A stretch of DNA of 64,000 nt from contig NZ_LR130816.1 of the NCBI RefSeq assembly GCF_900626145.1, positions 776,078 through 840,077 on the forward strand, given 5' to 3'. Shown in pieces: positions 50,666 through 59,346 of the stretch (positions within the stretch are counted from its first letter, which is position 1; each line of letters opens with the position of its first letter). The stretch is from Intestinimonas timonensis (GTDB taxonomy: Bacteria > Bacillota > Clostridia > Oscillospirales > Oscillospiraceae). The position numbers were made by a program, and so were the translations under genes. The notes below the pieces were generated by a model. The model ran no database searches, was not told the DNA's origin, and worked only from the letters and a program-made list of their open reading frames with translations.

Positions 50666-51733
50666 TTATCTGTATACCCGCTTCAGGCCCTTGGCGTAGA
50701 GCGGGTCCACCTGGAAGACGGCGATGTCTCCCGGGGCACACTTGATGTTGGTCACGTCCACCAGGGTCTCGATGGCGCCGATCTGGCCGATGACCCAGGC
50801 CTTCTGCTCCCCGATGCGGAGGTACCGGCGGCGGCTCCGCCGCCAGGCGCTCAGGAAGGAGAAGAGCCCCGTCTCCCGGGGGCGCTCCACCCCCAGGCCG
50901 TTCTGGTAGCCCACCGGCACCACCGCCACCCGGGTGGGCTTTTTCAGCTTGACCAGGGTGCTGTTTCCCACGGTGTGGCCCTTGGGGAGCCAGCGGATCT
51001 CCTCGATGGCGGCCTCGCCGGTGCCCACGGTGGTGAGCCGGTCCCCTCGGCTGCGGCGGCACCGGCCCAGGAAGGCTGACCCCACCCGCACCGCGTCCAG
51101 CCGGGCAAACTCGTAATTCATGAGGGCGCTGGACCCGGCGGCGTGGACGGTGCCCGTCTCAAACCCGGCGGCGTGGACGGCCTCCACCACCTGCTGGAAG
51201 ATCGCCAGCTGCTCCGCCGCCTCCCGGCCCTTTTTCCCAGCGGCGTGGATCTGGGTATAGATGCCCGAGAGGGCCACGTTGGGGAGGTACCGGTACATGG
51301 ACAGGACCTTCTCCGGCTCGGTGGCCAAAAAGCCGCCGTAGCCCATGCCGGTGTCCACCTGGATGTGGGCCTCCACCACGGTGGAGCGGGCCTCGGCCAG
51401 GCCGTTGAGGGCCACCCCCGTGTCGTGGGAACCGATGGTGCACACCACATTGAGGTCGATGAGCTCCTCCAGCTCCTCCCGGTCGGTGGTGGAGCGGAGC
51501 ATGAGAATCTCCTCGTCCACAAAGCCCGCCTTCCGGAGCTGCCGGGCCTCCTCCGGCTCGGACACGGCGAAGCGGCCGATGCCCTCCTCCCGCAGGAGCT
51601 TGGCCAGGTCCACCAGCCCGGCGCCGCAGGCGTCCCCGGTGAGGACGGCATAGATGGCGGCACTCCCCGCCTTTTCCTTGATGACCGCCGCATTGCGGCG
51701 GATGGCTTCCTTTTCGATCACCAGTGTTTTCAC
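50666..51733 (-). CDS. Alanine-racemase-like protein lacking the PLP lysine (355 aa)
   Basis: Full-length fold-III PLP-family protein: KTLVIEKEAIRRN, VEAHIQVDTGMGYGGF, GIYTQIHAAGK, HAAGSSALMNYE and DAVRVGSAFLGR, plus a C-terminal beta-barrel with TTVGTGEAAIEEIRW. At the place where alanine racemases carry the PLP lysine (AVVKANAYGHG, or AVLKGDGYGLG in clostridial paralogues) it reads AVLTGDACGAG. Lysine, tyrosine and the following residue are all replaced, so it probably cannot form the Schiff base. The rest is intact, so it may be a non-catalytic or altered-function paralogue. The start is GTG 51733. First gene of the six-gene operon. Confidence 0.85.
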   Translation of the reverse strand: MKTLVIEKEAIRRNAAVIKEKAGSAAIYAVLTGDACGAGLVDLAKLLREEGIGRFAVSEPEEARQLRKAGFVDEEILMLRSTTDREELEELIDLNVVCTIGSHDTGVALNGLAEARSTVVEAHIQVDTGMGYGGFLATEPEKVLSMYRYLPNVALSGIYTQIHAAGKKGREAAEQLAIFQQVVEAVHAAGFETGTVHAAGSSALMNYEFARLDAVRVGSAFLGRCRRSRGDRLTTVGTGEAAIEEIRWLPKGHTVGNSTLVKLKKPTRVAVVPVGYQNGLGVERPRETGLFSFLSAWRRSRRRYLRIGEQKAWVIGQIGAIETLVDVTNIKCAPGDIAVFQVDPLYAKGLKRVYR

Positions 51734-51776
51734 GGCGTCGCCGCCTTTCTCTCGTCTATGGTGTATCGTAGACAAC

Positions 51777-51805
51777 ATTATATCAGTCCCCGGCAGAGGC
51801 GTCAA
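51777..51805 (-). promoter_or_regulatory. Promoter of the alr-dtd-MBL-hemZ-udk-mrp operon
   Basis: On the - strand TTGACG (51805-51800) and a perfect TATAAT (51782-51777) are 17 bases apart, about 45 bases before the GTG start. Confidence 0.75.
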
Positions 51806-51848
51806 CGAAAAGCCCTTGCCTTTCCAGGGGAAAACTCCGGCGCTGCGC

Positions 51849-51877
51849 TTGTATTTCCGGGGAAAAGCTGATAAAAT
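51849..51877 (+). promoter_or_regulatory. miaB promoter
   Basis: TTGTAT (51849-51854) and TAAAAT (51872-51877) are 17 bases apart, 35 bases before the GTG start; back to back with the alr operon promoter. Confidence 0.6.
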
Positions 51878-51911
51878 GAAGGGAAAACCGTGAACCGATG
51901 GAGGAACCGCC

Positions 51912-53327
51912 GTGAACCAGAAAACCACCCGCATCTCCCCCGAGGAGATCGCCCGGCAGAAGGACTTCTGCGCCCAGATCCACGCCATGAACGCCGCCCT
52001 GCCCGCCCAGCCCCTGGCCTACGTGGACACCTACGGCTGCCAACAGAACGAGGCCGACTCGGAGCGGCTACGGGGCTACCTGAGCGAGATGGGCTACGGC
52101 TTCACCGGCGACGAGAACGCCGCCGACGTCATCATCCTCAACACCTGCGCCATCCGGGAGCACGCCGAACAGCGGGTCTTCGGCAACCTGGGGGCCCTGG
52201 TCCACGCCAAGCGGAACCACCCGGGGCAGATCATCTGCGTCTGCGGCTGCATGGCCCAGGAAAAGCACGTCTCCGAGCGCATCAAGCAGTCCTTCCGCCA
52301 CGTGGACCTGGTCTTCGGACCCCACGCCCTGTGGCGGTTCCCCGAGCTTTTGTGGCGCATCCACACCCGGAGAGGCCGCATCTTCGACACCCCCGACGAG
52401 GCCGGCTCCATTGCCGAGGGCATCCCCGTCCGCCGGGAGGGAAAGGTGAAGGCCTGGGTGTCCATCATGTACGGCTGCAACAACTTCTGCTCCTACTGTA
52501 TCGTCCCTTACGTCCGGGGCCGGGAGCGCTCCCGCCAGCCGGAGGACATTCTCTCCGAGGTGCGGGCGCTTGCCGCCGAGGGCTACAAGGACATCACCCT
52601 CCTGGGCCAGAACGTGAACTCCTACGGCAAGGACCTGGGCCGGGAGGGGGTGGACTTCGCCTGGCTCCTGGAGCAGGTGAACGCCGTCCCCGGGGACTTC
52701 CTCATCCGCTTCATGACCAGCCACCCCAAGGACGCCTCCGAGCGGCTCTTCGACGTGATGGCCAAGTGCGAGAAGGTGGCCCCCCACCTGCACCTGCCCT
52801 TCCAGGCGGGCAACGACCGGGTCCTGAAGGCCATGAACCGGGGCTACACCCGGGAGCACTACCTGGGGCTCATCGCCGCCCTGCGGCAGCGCATCCCCGA
52901 CATCGTCCTCACCAGCGACATCATCGTGGGCTTCCCCGGTGAGACCACCGAGGAATTTGAGGATACCCTGAAGGTGCTGGAGGCCGTCCGCTTCGACGCC
53001 CTCTTCACCTTCATCTACTCCCCCCGGGAGGGCACCCCGGCGGCCAAAATGCCCGACCCCATGTCCAAGGAGGAGAAGGCGGCCAACTTCCAGCGGCTGG
53101 TGGACCTCCAGAACGCCATCTCCGCCGAGAAGCAGGCGGCCTACGTGGGCAAGACCATGCGCTGCCTGGTGGACGTGCTCAGCGACGACCCACGGCACAA
53201 CCTCAACGCCCGCACCGCCGGCGGGCGGCTGGTCCACTTCTCCGGGGACGAGTCCCTGCTGGGGCAGTACGTGGACCTGAAGATCACCGACTCCTCCACC
53301 TGGGCCCTTTTCGGCGAGCTGGCCTGA
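51912..53327 (+). CDS. miaB: tRNA-2-methylthio-N6-isopentenyladenosine(37) synthase MiaB (471 aa)
   Basis: Radical-SAM methylthiotransferase that modifies A37 of tRNAs after MiaA. The MTTase N-terminal domain has its three cluster cysteines in DTYGCQQNEAD, ILNTCAIRE and CGCMAQ. The radical-SAM motif is MYGCNNFCSYCIVPYVRG, followed by LLGQNVNSYGKD. A TRAM domain ends the protein. GTG 51912 has GGAGG upstream. miaA lies 6 kb downstream on the same strand. Confidence 0.95.
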   Translation: MNQKTTRISPEEIARQKDFCAQIHAMNAALPAQPLAYVDTYGCQQNEADSERLRGYLSEMGYGFTGDENAADVIILNTCAIREHAEQRVFGNLGALVHAKRNHPGQIICVCGCMAQEKHVSERIKQSFRHVDLVFGPHALWRFPELLWRIHTRRGRIFDTPDEAGSIAEGIPVRREGKVKAWVSIMYGCNNFCSYCIVPYVRGRERSRQPEDILSEVRALAAEGYKDITLLGQNVNSYGKDLGREGVDFAWLLEQVNAVPGDFLIRFMTSHPKDASERLFDVMAKCEKVAPHLHLPFQAGNDRVLKAMNRGYTREHYLGLIAALRQRIPDIVLTSDIIVGFPGETTEEFEDTLKVLEAVRFDALFTFIYSPREGTPAAKMPDPMSKEEKAANFQRLVDLQNAISAEKQAAYVGKTMRCLVDVLSDDPRHNLNARTAGGRLVHFSGDESLLGQYVDLKITDSSTWALFGELA

Positions 53328-53339
53328 CGTGGTCCGGCA

Positions 53340-53510
53340 ATGACCTTCCCCCTTCAGGGGGGAAGGTGCCCCGCAGGGGCGGATGAGGGGACGCAGGAAG
53401 AAGGAAAACGGCAGATTTTTTATCTCACGCACCCTCATCCGGCGGCTACGCCGCCACCTTCCCCCTGGGAGGGGGAAGGTTTTATCAGGCGCACCCCACA
53501 ACAAGAGAGA
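53340..53510. repeat. BIME-like palindromic repeat pair, copy A
   Basis: Two inverted units. One reads CCTTCCCCCTTCAGGGGGGA, GTGCCCCGCAGGGGC and GGATGAGGG; the other reads CCCTCATCCGG, CCGCCACCTTCCCCC and GGGGGAAGG, then GCACCCCACAACAAGAG. The same units, in opposite order, and the same last block occur at 59020-59303. No gene lies between miaB and mutS. Confidence 0.75.
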
Positions 53511-53577
53511 TGGTCCTCCAGACAGCGGCACAGACCGTCTTCATGATTTTTACCTTATTTCCAGAGGAGGAATCCCA

Positions 53578-56175
53578 ATGCCCGCCGAAATCACCCCCAT
53601 GATGAAACAATACCTCCAGATGAAGGCGGAGCACCCGGACTGCATCCTCATGTTCCGGCTGGGGGATTTTTACGAGATGTTCAACGAGGACGCCAAGCTG
53701 GTGTCCCAGGAGCTGGACCTGACCCTCACCACCCGGGACCGGAACAAGCCCCCCGAGCAGCGCACCCCCATGTGCGGCGTGCCCTACCACTCGGTGGAGG
53801 CCTACCTCTCCCGGCTCATCGCCAAGGGCTACAAGGTGGCCATCTGCGAGCAGATGGAGGACCCCGCCACCGCCAAGGGCCTGGTAGACCGGGACATCAT
53901 CCGCATCGTTACCCCCGGCACCCTCATCGAGTCCTCCATGCTGGAGGAGGGGAAGAACAACTTCATCGCCGCCGTCTGCCTGGACGGGGAGGCCGCCGGG
54001 GTCTGCTTCTGCGACATCTCCACCGGCGAAGTGTCCGCCGCCGCCTTCACCGGGCCGGGCTGGGAGGAGCACCTCACCAACGAGCTGGGCCGGTTCTCCC
54101 CCCGGGAGGCCGTGCTGGACGCCGCCGCCTGGGACTGCCAGAGCCTGCGGGACTTCCTGAAGGCCCGGCTGGAGTGCCGGTGTGAGAAGGGGAATGAGGC
54201 CGACTTTGCCCCCGACCGGGCCATGGAGCTGTGCCAAAAGCAGTTCCGCTCGGGGCTGGACAGCCTGCCCCCGGAGGGGGAGTACGCCGTCCGGGCCTGC
54301 GGCGGCATGCTCACCTACCTCTACGACACCCAAAAGACCGACCTCTCCCACCTCACCGCCTTCCACTACACCGCCGGCGGCGAGTTCATGGAGCTGGACC
54401 TCACCGCCCGGCGGAACCTGGAGCTCACCGAGACCCTCCGGGGCAAGGAGAAGAAGGGCTCCCTCCTGTGGGTGCTGGACAAGACCCGCACCGCCATGGG
54501 CGGGCGGCTCATCCGCTCCTGGATGGAGCGGCCCCTCCTGTCTCCCGCCCAGATCAACAAGCGGCTGGACGCCGTGGAGGAGCTGGTGGGGGACGCCATC
54601 GCCCGCCAGGAGCTCTCCGCCTGCCTCCGGGAGGTCACCGACCTGGAGCGGCTCATCGGCCGCATCGTCTACGGTACCGCCGGCGCCCGGGACCTCACCG
54701 CCCTCTCCTCCGGCCTGGGGAAGCTGCCCCGGCTCCGGGAGCTGCTCTCCCCCTTCTCCTCGTCCCTCCTCACCGTCCTCCGGGAGGCCATGGACGACCT
54801 GCCCGCCCTCCGGGACAGCCTGGACCGGGCCCTGGTGGAGGAGCCCCCCTTCTCCGTCCGGGAGGGTGGCTTCATCCGGGGGGGCTGGAACGCCGACGTG
54901 GACTACCTCCGGGACATCCAGACCAACGGCAAGGGCATGGTGGCCCAGGTGGAGGCCCGGGAAAAGGAGCGCACCGGCATCAAGAGCCTGAAGGTGGGCT
55001 ACAACAAGGTTTTCGGCTACTACATCGAGGTCTCCAAGTCCTACTACGACCAGGTCCCCGAGGACTACATCCGCAAGCAGACTTTGGTCAACTGTGAGCG
55101 CTTCATCACCCAGGAGCTCAAGGAGATGGAGCACACCATCCTCTCCGCCCAGGACAAGCTCACCGCCCTGGAGTACGAGCTCTTCTGCCAGCTCCGGGAG
55201 GCCGCCGCCGCCCAGGTGGACGCCGTCCAGCGCACCGCCGCCGCCGTGGCCCAGGTGGACGTGCTCCTCTCCTTCGCCGCCGTGGCCGCCGAGGGCCGCT
55301 ACTGCAAGCCGGAGGTGGACCTCTCCGACCGTCTGGACATCGTGGAGGGCCGCCACCCGGTGGTGGAAAAGGTACTCAAGGACGCCCTCTTCGTCCCCAA
55401 CGACGTCCACCTGGACGGAAAGGACAACCTGGTGGCCATCATTACCGGCCCCAACATGGCGGGCAAGTCCACCTACATGCGCCAGACCGCCCTCACGGTG
55501 CTCATGGCCCAGATGGGGTCCTTCGTCCCCGCCAAAAGCGCCCGCATCGGCGTGGTGGACCGGGTCTTTACCCGCATCGGCGCCAGCGACGACCTCTCCG
55601 CCGGACAGTCCACCTTTATGGTGGAGATGACCGAGGTGGCCGAGCTTCTGAAGAACGCCACCCCCAAGAGCCTCCTCATCCTGGACGAGATCGGCCGGGG
55701 CACCTCCACCTACGACGGCATGGCCATCGCCCGGGCGGTGCTGGAGTACTGCGCCGACAAGCGCCGCCTGGGGTGCAAGACCCTCTTCGCCACCCACTAC
55801 CACGAGCTCACCTGCCTGGAGGGGGAGATCCCCGGGGTGAAGAACTACAACGTGGCCGCCAAGAAGCGGAAGGACGACGTCATCTTCCTGCGCAAGATCG
55901 TCCCCGGCCCCGCCGACCAGAGCTACGGCATCGAGGTGGCCTCCCTGGCCGGGGTGCCCGACCGGGTCATCCGCCGGTCCCGGGACATTTTGTCTGAGCT
56001 GGAGAGCCAGGGCTGTCCCGCCCCCGCCCCCGTTCAGGCCCCCGCCGACGACCAGGTGTCCTTCCTGGACATGGGGGCAAACCAGGTGGCCCAGCGCCTG
56101 CGGCAGACCAACCTGGACACCCTCACCCCCATCGAGGCCCTCAATCTGGTCTATGAGCTCAAGAAGCTGCTGTAA
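53578..56175 (+). CDS. mutS: DNA mismatch repair ATPase MutS (865 aa)
   Basis: Recognises mismatches. The N-terminal mismatch-binding motif RLGDFYEMF supplies the Phe-x-Glu wedge. The ATPase has Walker A GPNMAGKST (about 624-632), then DDLSAGQSTFMVEMTE, Walker B LLILDEIGRGTSTYDG and FATHYHELT. Full length, with the usual C-terminal oligomerisation region. GAGGAGG precedes ATG 53578. Followed by a CPBP protease gene and mutL. Confidence 0.97.
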   Translation: MPAEITPMMKQYLQMKAEHPDCILMFRLGDFYEMFNEDAKLVSQELDLTLTTRDRNKPPEQRTPMCGVPYHSVEAYLSRLIAKGYKVAICEQMEDPATAKGLVDRDIIRIVTPGTLIESSMLEEGKNNFIAAVCLDGEAAGVCFCDISTGEVSAAAFTGPGWEEHLTNELGRFSPREAVLDAAAWDCQSLRDFLKARLECRCEKGNEADFAPDRAMELCQKQFRSGLDSLPPEGEYAVRACGGMLTYLYDTQKTDLSHLTAFHYTAGGEFMELDLTARRNLELTETLRGKEKKGSLLWVLDKTRTAMGGRLIRSWMERPLLSPAQINKRLDAVEELVGDAIARQELSACLREVTDLERLIGRIVYGTAGARDLTALSSGLGKLPRLRELLSPFSSSLLTVLREAMDDLPALRDSLDRALVEEPPFSVREGGFIRGGWNADVDYLRDIQTNGKGMVAQVEAREKERTGIKSLKVGYNKVFGYYIEVSKSYYDQVPEDYIRKQTLVNCERFITQELKEMEHTILSAQDKLTALEYELFCQLREAAAAQVDAVQRTAAAVAQVDVLLSFAAVAAEGRYCKPEVDLSDRLDIVEGRHPVVEKVLKDALFVPNDVHLDGKDNLVAIITGPNMAGKSTYMRQTALTVLMAQMGSFVPAKSARIGVVDRVFTRIGASDDLSAGQSTFMVEMTEVAELLKNATPKSLLILDEIGRGTSTYDGMAIARAVLEYCADKRRLGCKTLFATHYHELTCLEGEIPGVKNYNVAAKKRKDDVIFLRKIVPGPADQSYGIEVASLAGVPDRVIRRSRDILSELESQGCPAPAPVQAPADDQVSFLDMGANQVAQRLRQTNLDTLTPIEALNLVYELKKLL

Positions 56176-56240
56176 GGACAGTTGATATGATGGATGTGGG
56201 GCCCGCCGCCCCCACCATACACCCGAAGGAGGCCCTTCCC

Positions 56241-56948
56241 ATGTACCCCAAACGACAGTGGAAAGCCCGCTTCACCCCGTCGGAGTTCTGCCGGGGCTGG
56301 GTGTTTTTTTCCCTCTACCTGCTGGTCTTCCCCCTGCTCATGGGGTGGCTCCAGATGCTGCTGAGCCAGCGCTTCCAATTCTTCCTCCAGGCCCCCGAGT
56401 TCAGCCTCATCTACTACTTCCTCCTCCTGTGCGCCACCCTGCTCCTCTTCTGGAACTTCCTGCGCCAGGGCTTTGACATCCTCCTGGACGACCTGCCCGA
56501 AAACCTCACCGCCTTCCTGGCCGGTCTGGTGGTGGGCGGCGTCCTCCAGGTCCTTTTTTCCCTCCTCCCCCTGCCGGCGGAGGACCCCAACCCCGCCTCC
56601 TACGCCGAATCCTTCTTTCTCGCCCCCGCCGCCACCGTGGCTGTGCTGGTCCTCCTCATGCCCATCATGGAGGAGGTCCTCTTTCGGGGGCTCCTCTTCG
56701 GCAGCCTGCGGCGGTACAGCCGGGGGCTGGCCTTCGCCGTGTCCATCCTGGGCTACGACCTTTTCTGCGTCTTTCCCCTGGCATGGACACCCCTAGGAAT
56801 TGACCCCGCCTGTCTGCTCCTGCTGGTCCGCTACCTCCCCATGAGCGCCGCCCTCACCTGGTGCTACGACAAGGGCGGCTCCATCTGGTCGGCCATCGCC
56901 CTCCACATGGCCCTCAACGGCCTGAGCCTGGCCATGGCCCTCCTCTGA
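56241..56948 (+). CDS. CPBP-family intramembrane glutamic endopeptidase (235 aa)
   Basis: Multi-pass membrane protein (six to seven spans) with the Abi/CAAX motif pair MEEVLFRGLLFG (EExxxR) and a C-terminal ALHMALN (HxxxN). Most bacterial members have unknown substrates; some process bacteriocin-like peptides or proteins linked to wall stress. AAGGAGG precedes the ATG. It is wedged between mutS and mutL on the same strand, which is not the usual arrangement. Confidence 0.85.
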   Translation: MYPKRQWKARFTPSEFCRGWVFFSLYLLVFPLLMGWLQMLLSQRFQFFLQAPEFSLIYYFLLLCATLLLFWNFLRQGFDILLDDLPENLTAFLAGLVVGGVLQVLFSLLPLPAEDPNPASYAESFFLAPAATVAVLVLLMPIMEEVLFRGLLFGSLRRYSRGLAFAVSILGYDLFCVFPLAWTPLGIDPACLLLLVRYLPMSAALTWCYDKGGSIWSAIALHMALNGLSLAMALL

Positions 56949-56975
56949 TCCTCCCCGCAGAAAGCTGGTGAACCT

Positions 56976-59003
56976 ATGCCCCACATTCAAGTTCTGGACA
57001 GCCACGTTGCCGACCTCATCGCCGCCGGTGAGGTGGTGGAGCGCCCCGCCTCGGTGGTGAAGGAGCTGCTGGAAAACGCCATCGACGCCGGTGCCCGTGC
57101 CGTCACCGTGGAGATCCAGCACGGCGGCATGTCCTACATCCGGGTGACCGACAACGGCTGCGGCATCCCGCCCGCCGACGTGGAGACCGCCTTCCTCCGC
57201 CACGCCACCAGCAAGGTGCGCACCGAGCACGACCTGGCCGCCATCGGCACCCTGGGCTTCCGGGGCGAGGCTCTGGCCGCCATCGCCGCCGTGTCCCGGG
57301 TGGAGATCCTCACCAGGGCCGACGGCAACGACCTGGGTGTGGCCCTCACCCTGGAGGGCGGCGTGGTCACCGGCAGGGAGGACGCCGGCTGTCCCCAGGG
57401 TACCACCATGGTGGTCCGGGACCTCTTCTACAACACCCCCGCCCGGCTCAAGTTCATGAAAAAAGACACCGCCGAGGGGGCCGCCGTCTTTGCCGCCGTC
57501 CAGCGGGAGGCCCTGGCCCGGCCGGAGATCTCCTTCAAATTCCTCCGGGACGGCAAGCAGGAGCTCCTCACCCCCGGGGGCGGCAAGCTCCAGTCCGCCC
57601 TCTACGCCGTACTGGGTCGGGAACTGGCCCTGGGCATGCTCCCCGTGAAGGGCTCCGGCGAGGACGCCGTCACCGTGGAGGGCTTTGCCTCCCTGCCCGC
57701 CTGCTGCCGGGGCTCCCGGAACTACCAGTTTTTCTTTGTGAATGGCCGCTTCATCAAGTCCCGCCTCCTCATGGCGGCTCTGGAGCAGTCCTACCAGAAC
57801 CAGCGCATGGTGGGCAAGTTCCCCGCCTGCGTCCTCCACCTCACCACCCGGCTCAACGGCGTGGACGTTAACGTTCACCCCGCCAAGACTGAGGTCAAGT
57901 TCGTCAGCGAAAAGAAAATTTTCGACGCCGTCTACCACGCCGTGCTGGGGGCGCTGGAGGCCAATGCCAAGCCTCCACAGGCCCACCTGGACGCCCCCAA
58001 AAAGCCCGCCGGGCACGACACTGTCACCCCCAATCAGACCTTCCTCAACCTGTCGTCGGAGGAGTACCGCCGCGCCGTCCAGACCCGGAGCCAGCCCAAG
58101 ACCTGGGCGCCAGCCCGGCCCAAAACAGAGGTTCCCCGGCAGGAGACGGTCCGGCCGGTGCGGCAGGCGGGAGGGGTGCCCCTCCACGACTTTGCCCGGC
58201 CCACCTTTCCAACACCCGCCCCGGTAAAGTCCAGGCAGGAACCGGAACCGGTGAAAGAGAAGGACGTGCCCACGGCAGTGCCTACACCGGAGCCGGAGAC
58301 GGTCCCCACATCCGTGGCCGTTGCCGAACCGGAGCCGGTGGCCGAGCCCGTCCCGGCCACGGTGAAAACAAAGCCCCAAATCACCCAGCCGGAACCCGCC
58401 CCTCAGCCGGAGCCCGAACCGGAACCCCAGCCGGAACCGGAGCCCTGGACCGTCCGGGGCGAGCTCTTCCAGACCTACGTTCTGGTGGAGCAGGGGGAGA
58501 AGGCCTTTTTCATCGACAAGCACGCCGCCCACGAGCGGATGAATTTCGACAAGCTGAAGGCGGCGGGGTATACCCCCATGGTGCAGCTGCTCCTGACGCC
58601 GGTGGTGTTCACCCCCGCCCCGGAGGAGTATGCCGCCCTGCTGGAGCACACCGACGAGCTGGAGCGGTTCGGCTTCTCCTGCGAGGACTTCGGCGGCGGG
58701 GCGGTGGTGGTCCGCCAGTGCCCCGACTACGTGGACGCCGGGGAGGTGGAGGCCACCCTCCTGGAGCTGGCCGGGAACCTGCTGTCCGCCCGGCGGACCG
58801 ACCCCGACGGGGTGCGGGACCACCTGCTGGCCACCATGGCCTGCAAGGCCGCCATCAAGGGCGGCCAGAAGAACGGCCCCGCCGAGCTGGAGCGGGTGGC
58901 CGAAGCCGTCATGTCGGGGAAGGTCAAATACTGTCCCCACGGCCGCCCCGTGGCCATCGAGCTCACCCGAAATCAGCTGGAAAAGCTCTTCAAGCGGGCG
59001 TGA
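56976..59003 (+). CDS. mutL: DNA mismatch repair protein MutL (675 aa)
   Basis: N-terminal GHKL ATPase (IAAGEVVERPASVVKELLEN, DNGCGIPP, TLGFRGEAL, GTTMVVRDLFYNTPARLKF, VNVHPAKTEV). A long Pro/Glu-rich linker (PEPEP repeats, about residues 410-490) leads to the C-terminal dimerisation domain with the endonuclease motif DKHAAHERMNFD, ACKAAIK and CPHGRP. The protein is therefore of the nicking type found in organisms without MutH. Pairs with mutS upstream. Confidence 0.96.
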   Translation: MPHIQVLDSHVADLIAAGEVVERPASVVKELLENAIDAGARAVTVEIQHGGMSYIRVTDNGCGIPPADVETAFLRHATSKVRTEHDLAAIGTLGFRGEALAAIAAVSRVEILTRADGNDLGVALTLEGGVVTGREDAGCPQGTTMVVRDLFYNTPARLKFMKKDTAEGAAVFAAVQREALARPEISFKFLRDGKQELLTPGGGKLQSALYAVLGRELALGMLPVKGSGEDAVTVEGFASLPACCRGSRNYQFFFVNGRFIKSRLLMAALEQSYQNQRMVGKFPACVLHLTTRLNGVDVNVHPAKTEVKFVSEKKIFDAVYHAVLGALEANAKPPQAHLDAPKKPAGHDTVTPNQTFLNLSSEEYRRAVQTRSQPKTWAPARPKTEVPRQETVRPVRQAGGVPLHDFARPTFPTPAPVKSRQEPEPVKEKDVPTAVPTPEPETVPTSVAVAEPEPVAEPVPATVKTKPQITQPEPAPQPEPEPEPQPEPEPWTVRGELFQTYVLVEQGEKAFFIDKHAAHERMNFDKLKAAGYTPMVQLLLTPVVFTPAPEEYAALLEHTDELERFGFSCEDFGGGAVVVRQCPDYVDAGEVEATLLELAGNLLSARRTDPDGVRDHLLATMACKAAIKGGQKNGPAELERVAEAVMSGKVKYCPHGRPVAIELTRNQLEKLFKRA

Positions 59004-59019
59004 GGGTTTACGAAACGCC

Positions 59020-59150
59020 CCCTCATCCGTCATTTGCTCCGCAAATGCCACCTTCCCCCCTCAGGGGGAAGGTTTTACAGGCAGCACTTTCTCTTACCTT
59101 CCCCCTTCAAGGGGGAAGGTGGCCCGCAGGGCCGGATGAGGGTGCGTCTC
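59020..59150. repeat. BIME-like palindromic repeat pair, copy B
   Basis: CCCTCATCCG, GCCACCTTCCCCC and GGGGGAAGG are followed by ACCTTCCCCC, AGGGGGAAGGTGGCCCGCAG and GGATGAGGG. These are the two units of 53340-53510 in reverse order. Confidence 0.75.
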
Positions 59151-59189
59151 GGAAGTAGTTTGGCGCAAATCAGGGGCCCCGGGAAAGCG

Positions 59190-59303
59190 CGCAGCGCTTT
59201 TCTGGGGAGAGGAGGGGCAAGGGAGCGAAGCGAGACGCGGCCGTCAGGCCGGGGTGAGCGGTGCGGACTTTGCTCCGACGACGTCGCACCCCACAACAAG
59301 AGC
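59190..59303. repeat. Interspersed repeat family 2, copy B
   Basis: GCGCAGCG, TGGGGAGAGGA, GCAAGGGAGCG, GCCGTCAGGC, GCGGACTTTGC and GACGACGTCGC as at 29140-29255, ending in GCACCCCACAACAAGAG, which also ends the repeat at 53510. No gene is present in 59004-59346. Confidence 0.65.
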
Positions 59304-59346
59304 GGACGCGTGACACCCCACCCCATCACCCCGAAAGGAGGTCTCC

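Noticed and set aside
58380-58450. PEPEP codon repeat in mutL as a tandem-repeat locus
   Set aside because: It is the flexible linker normal to MutL; irregular units show no sign of array expansion.
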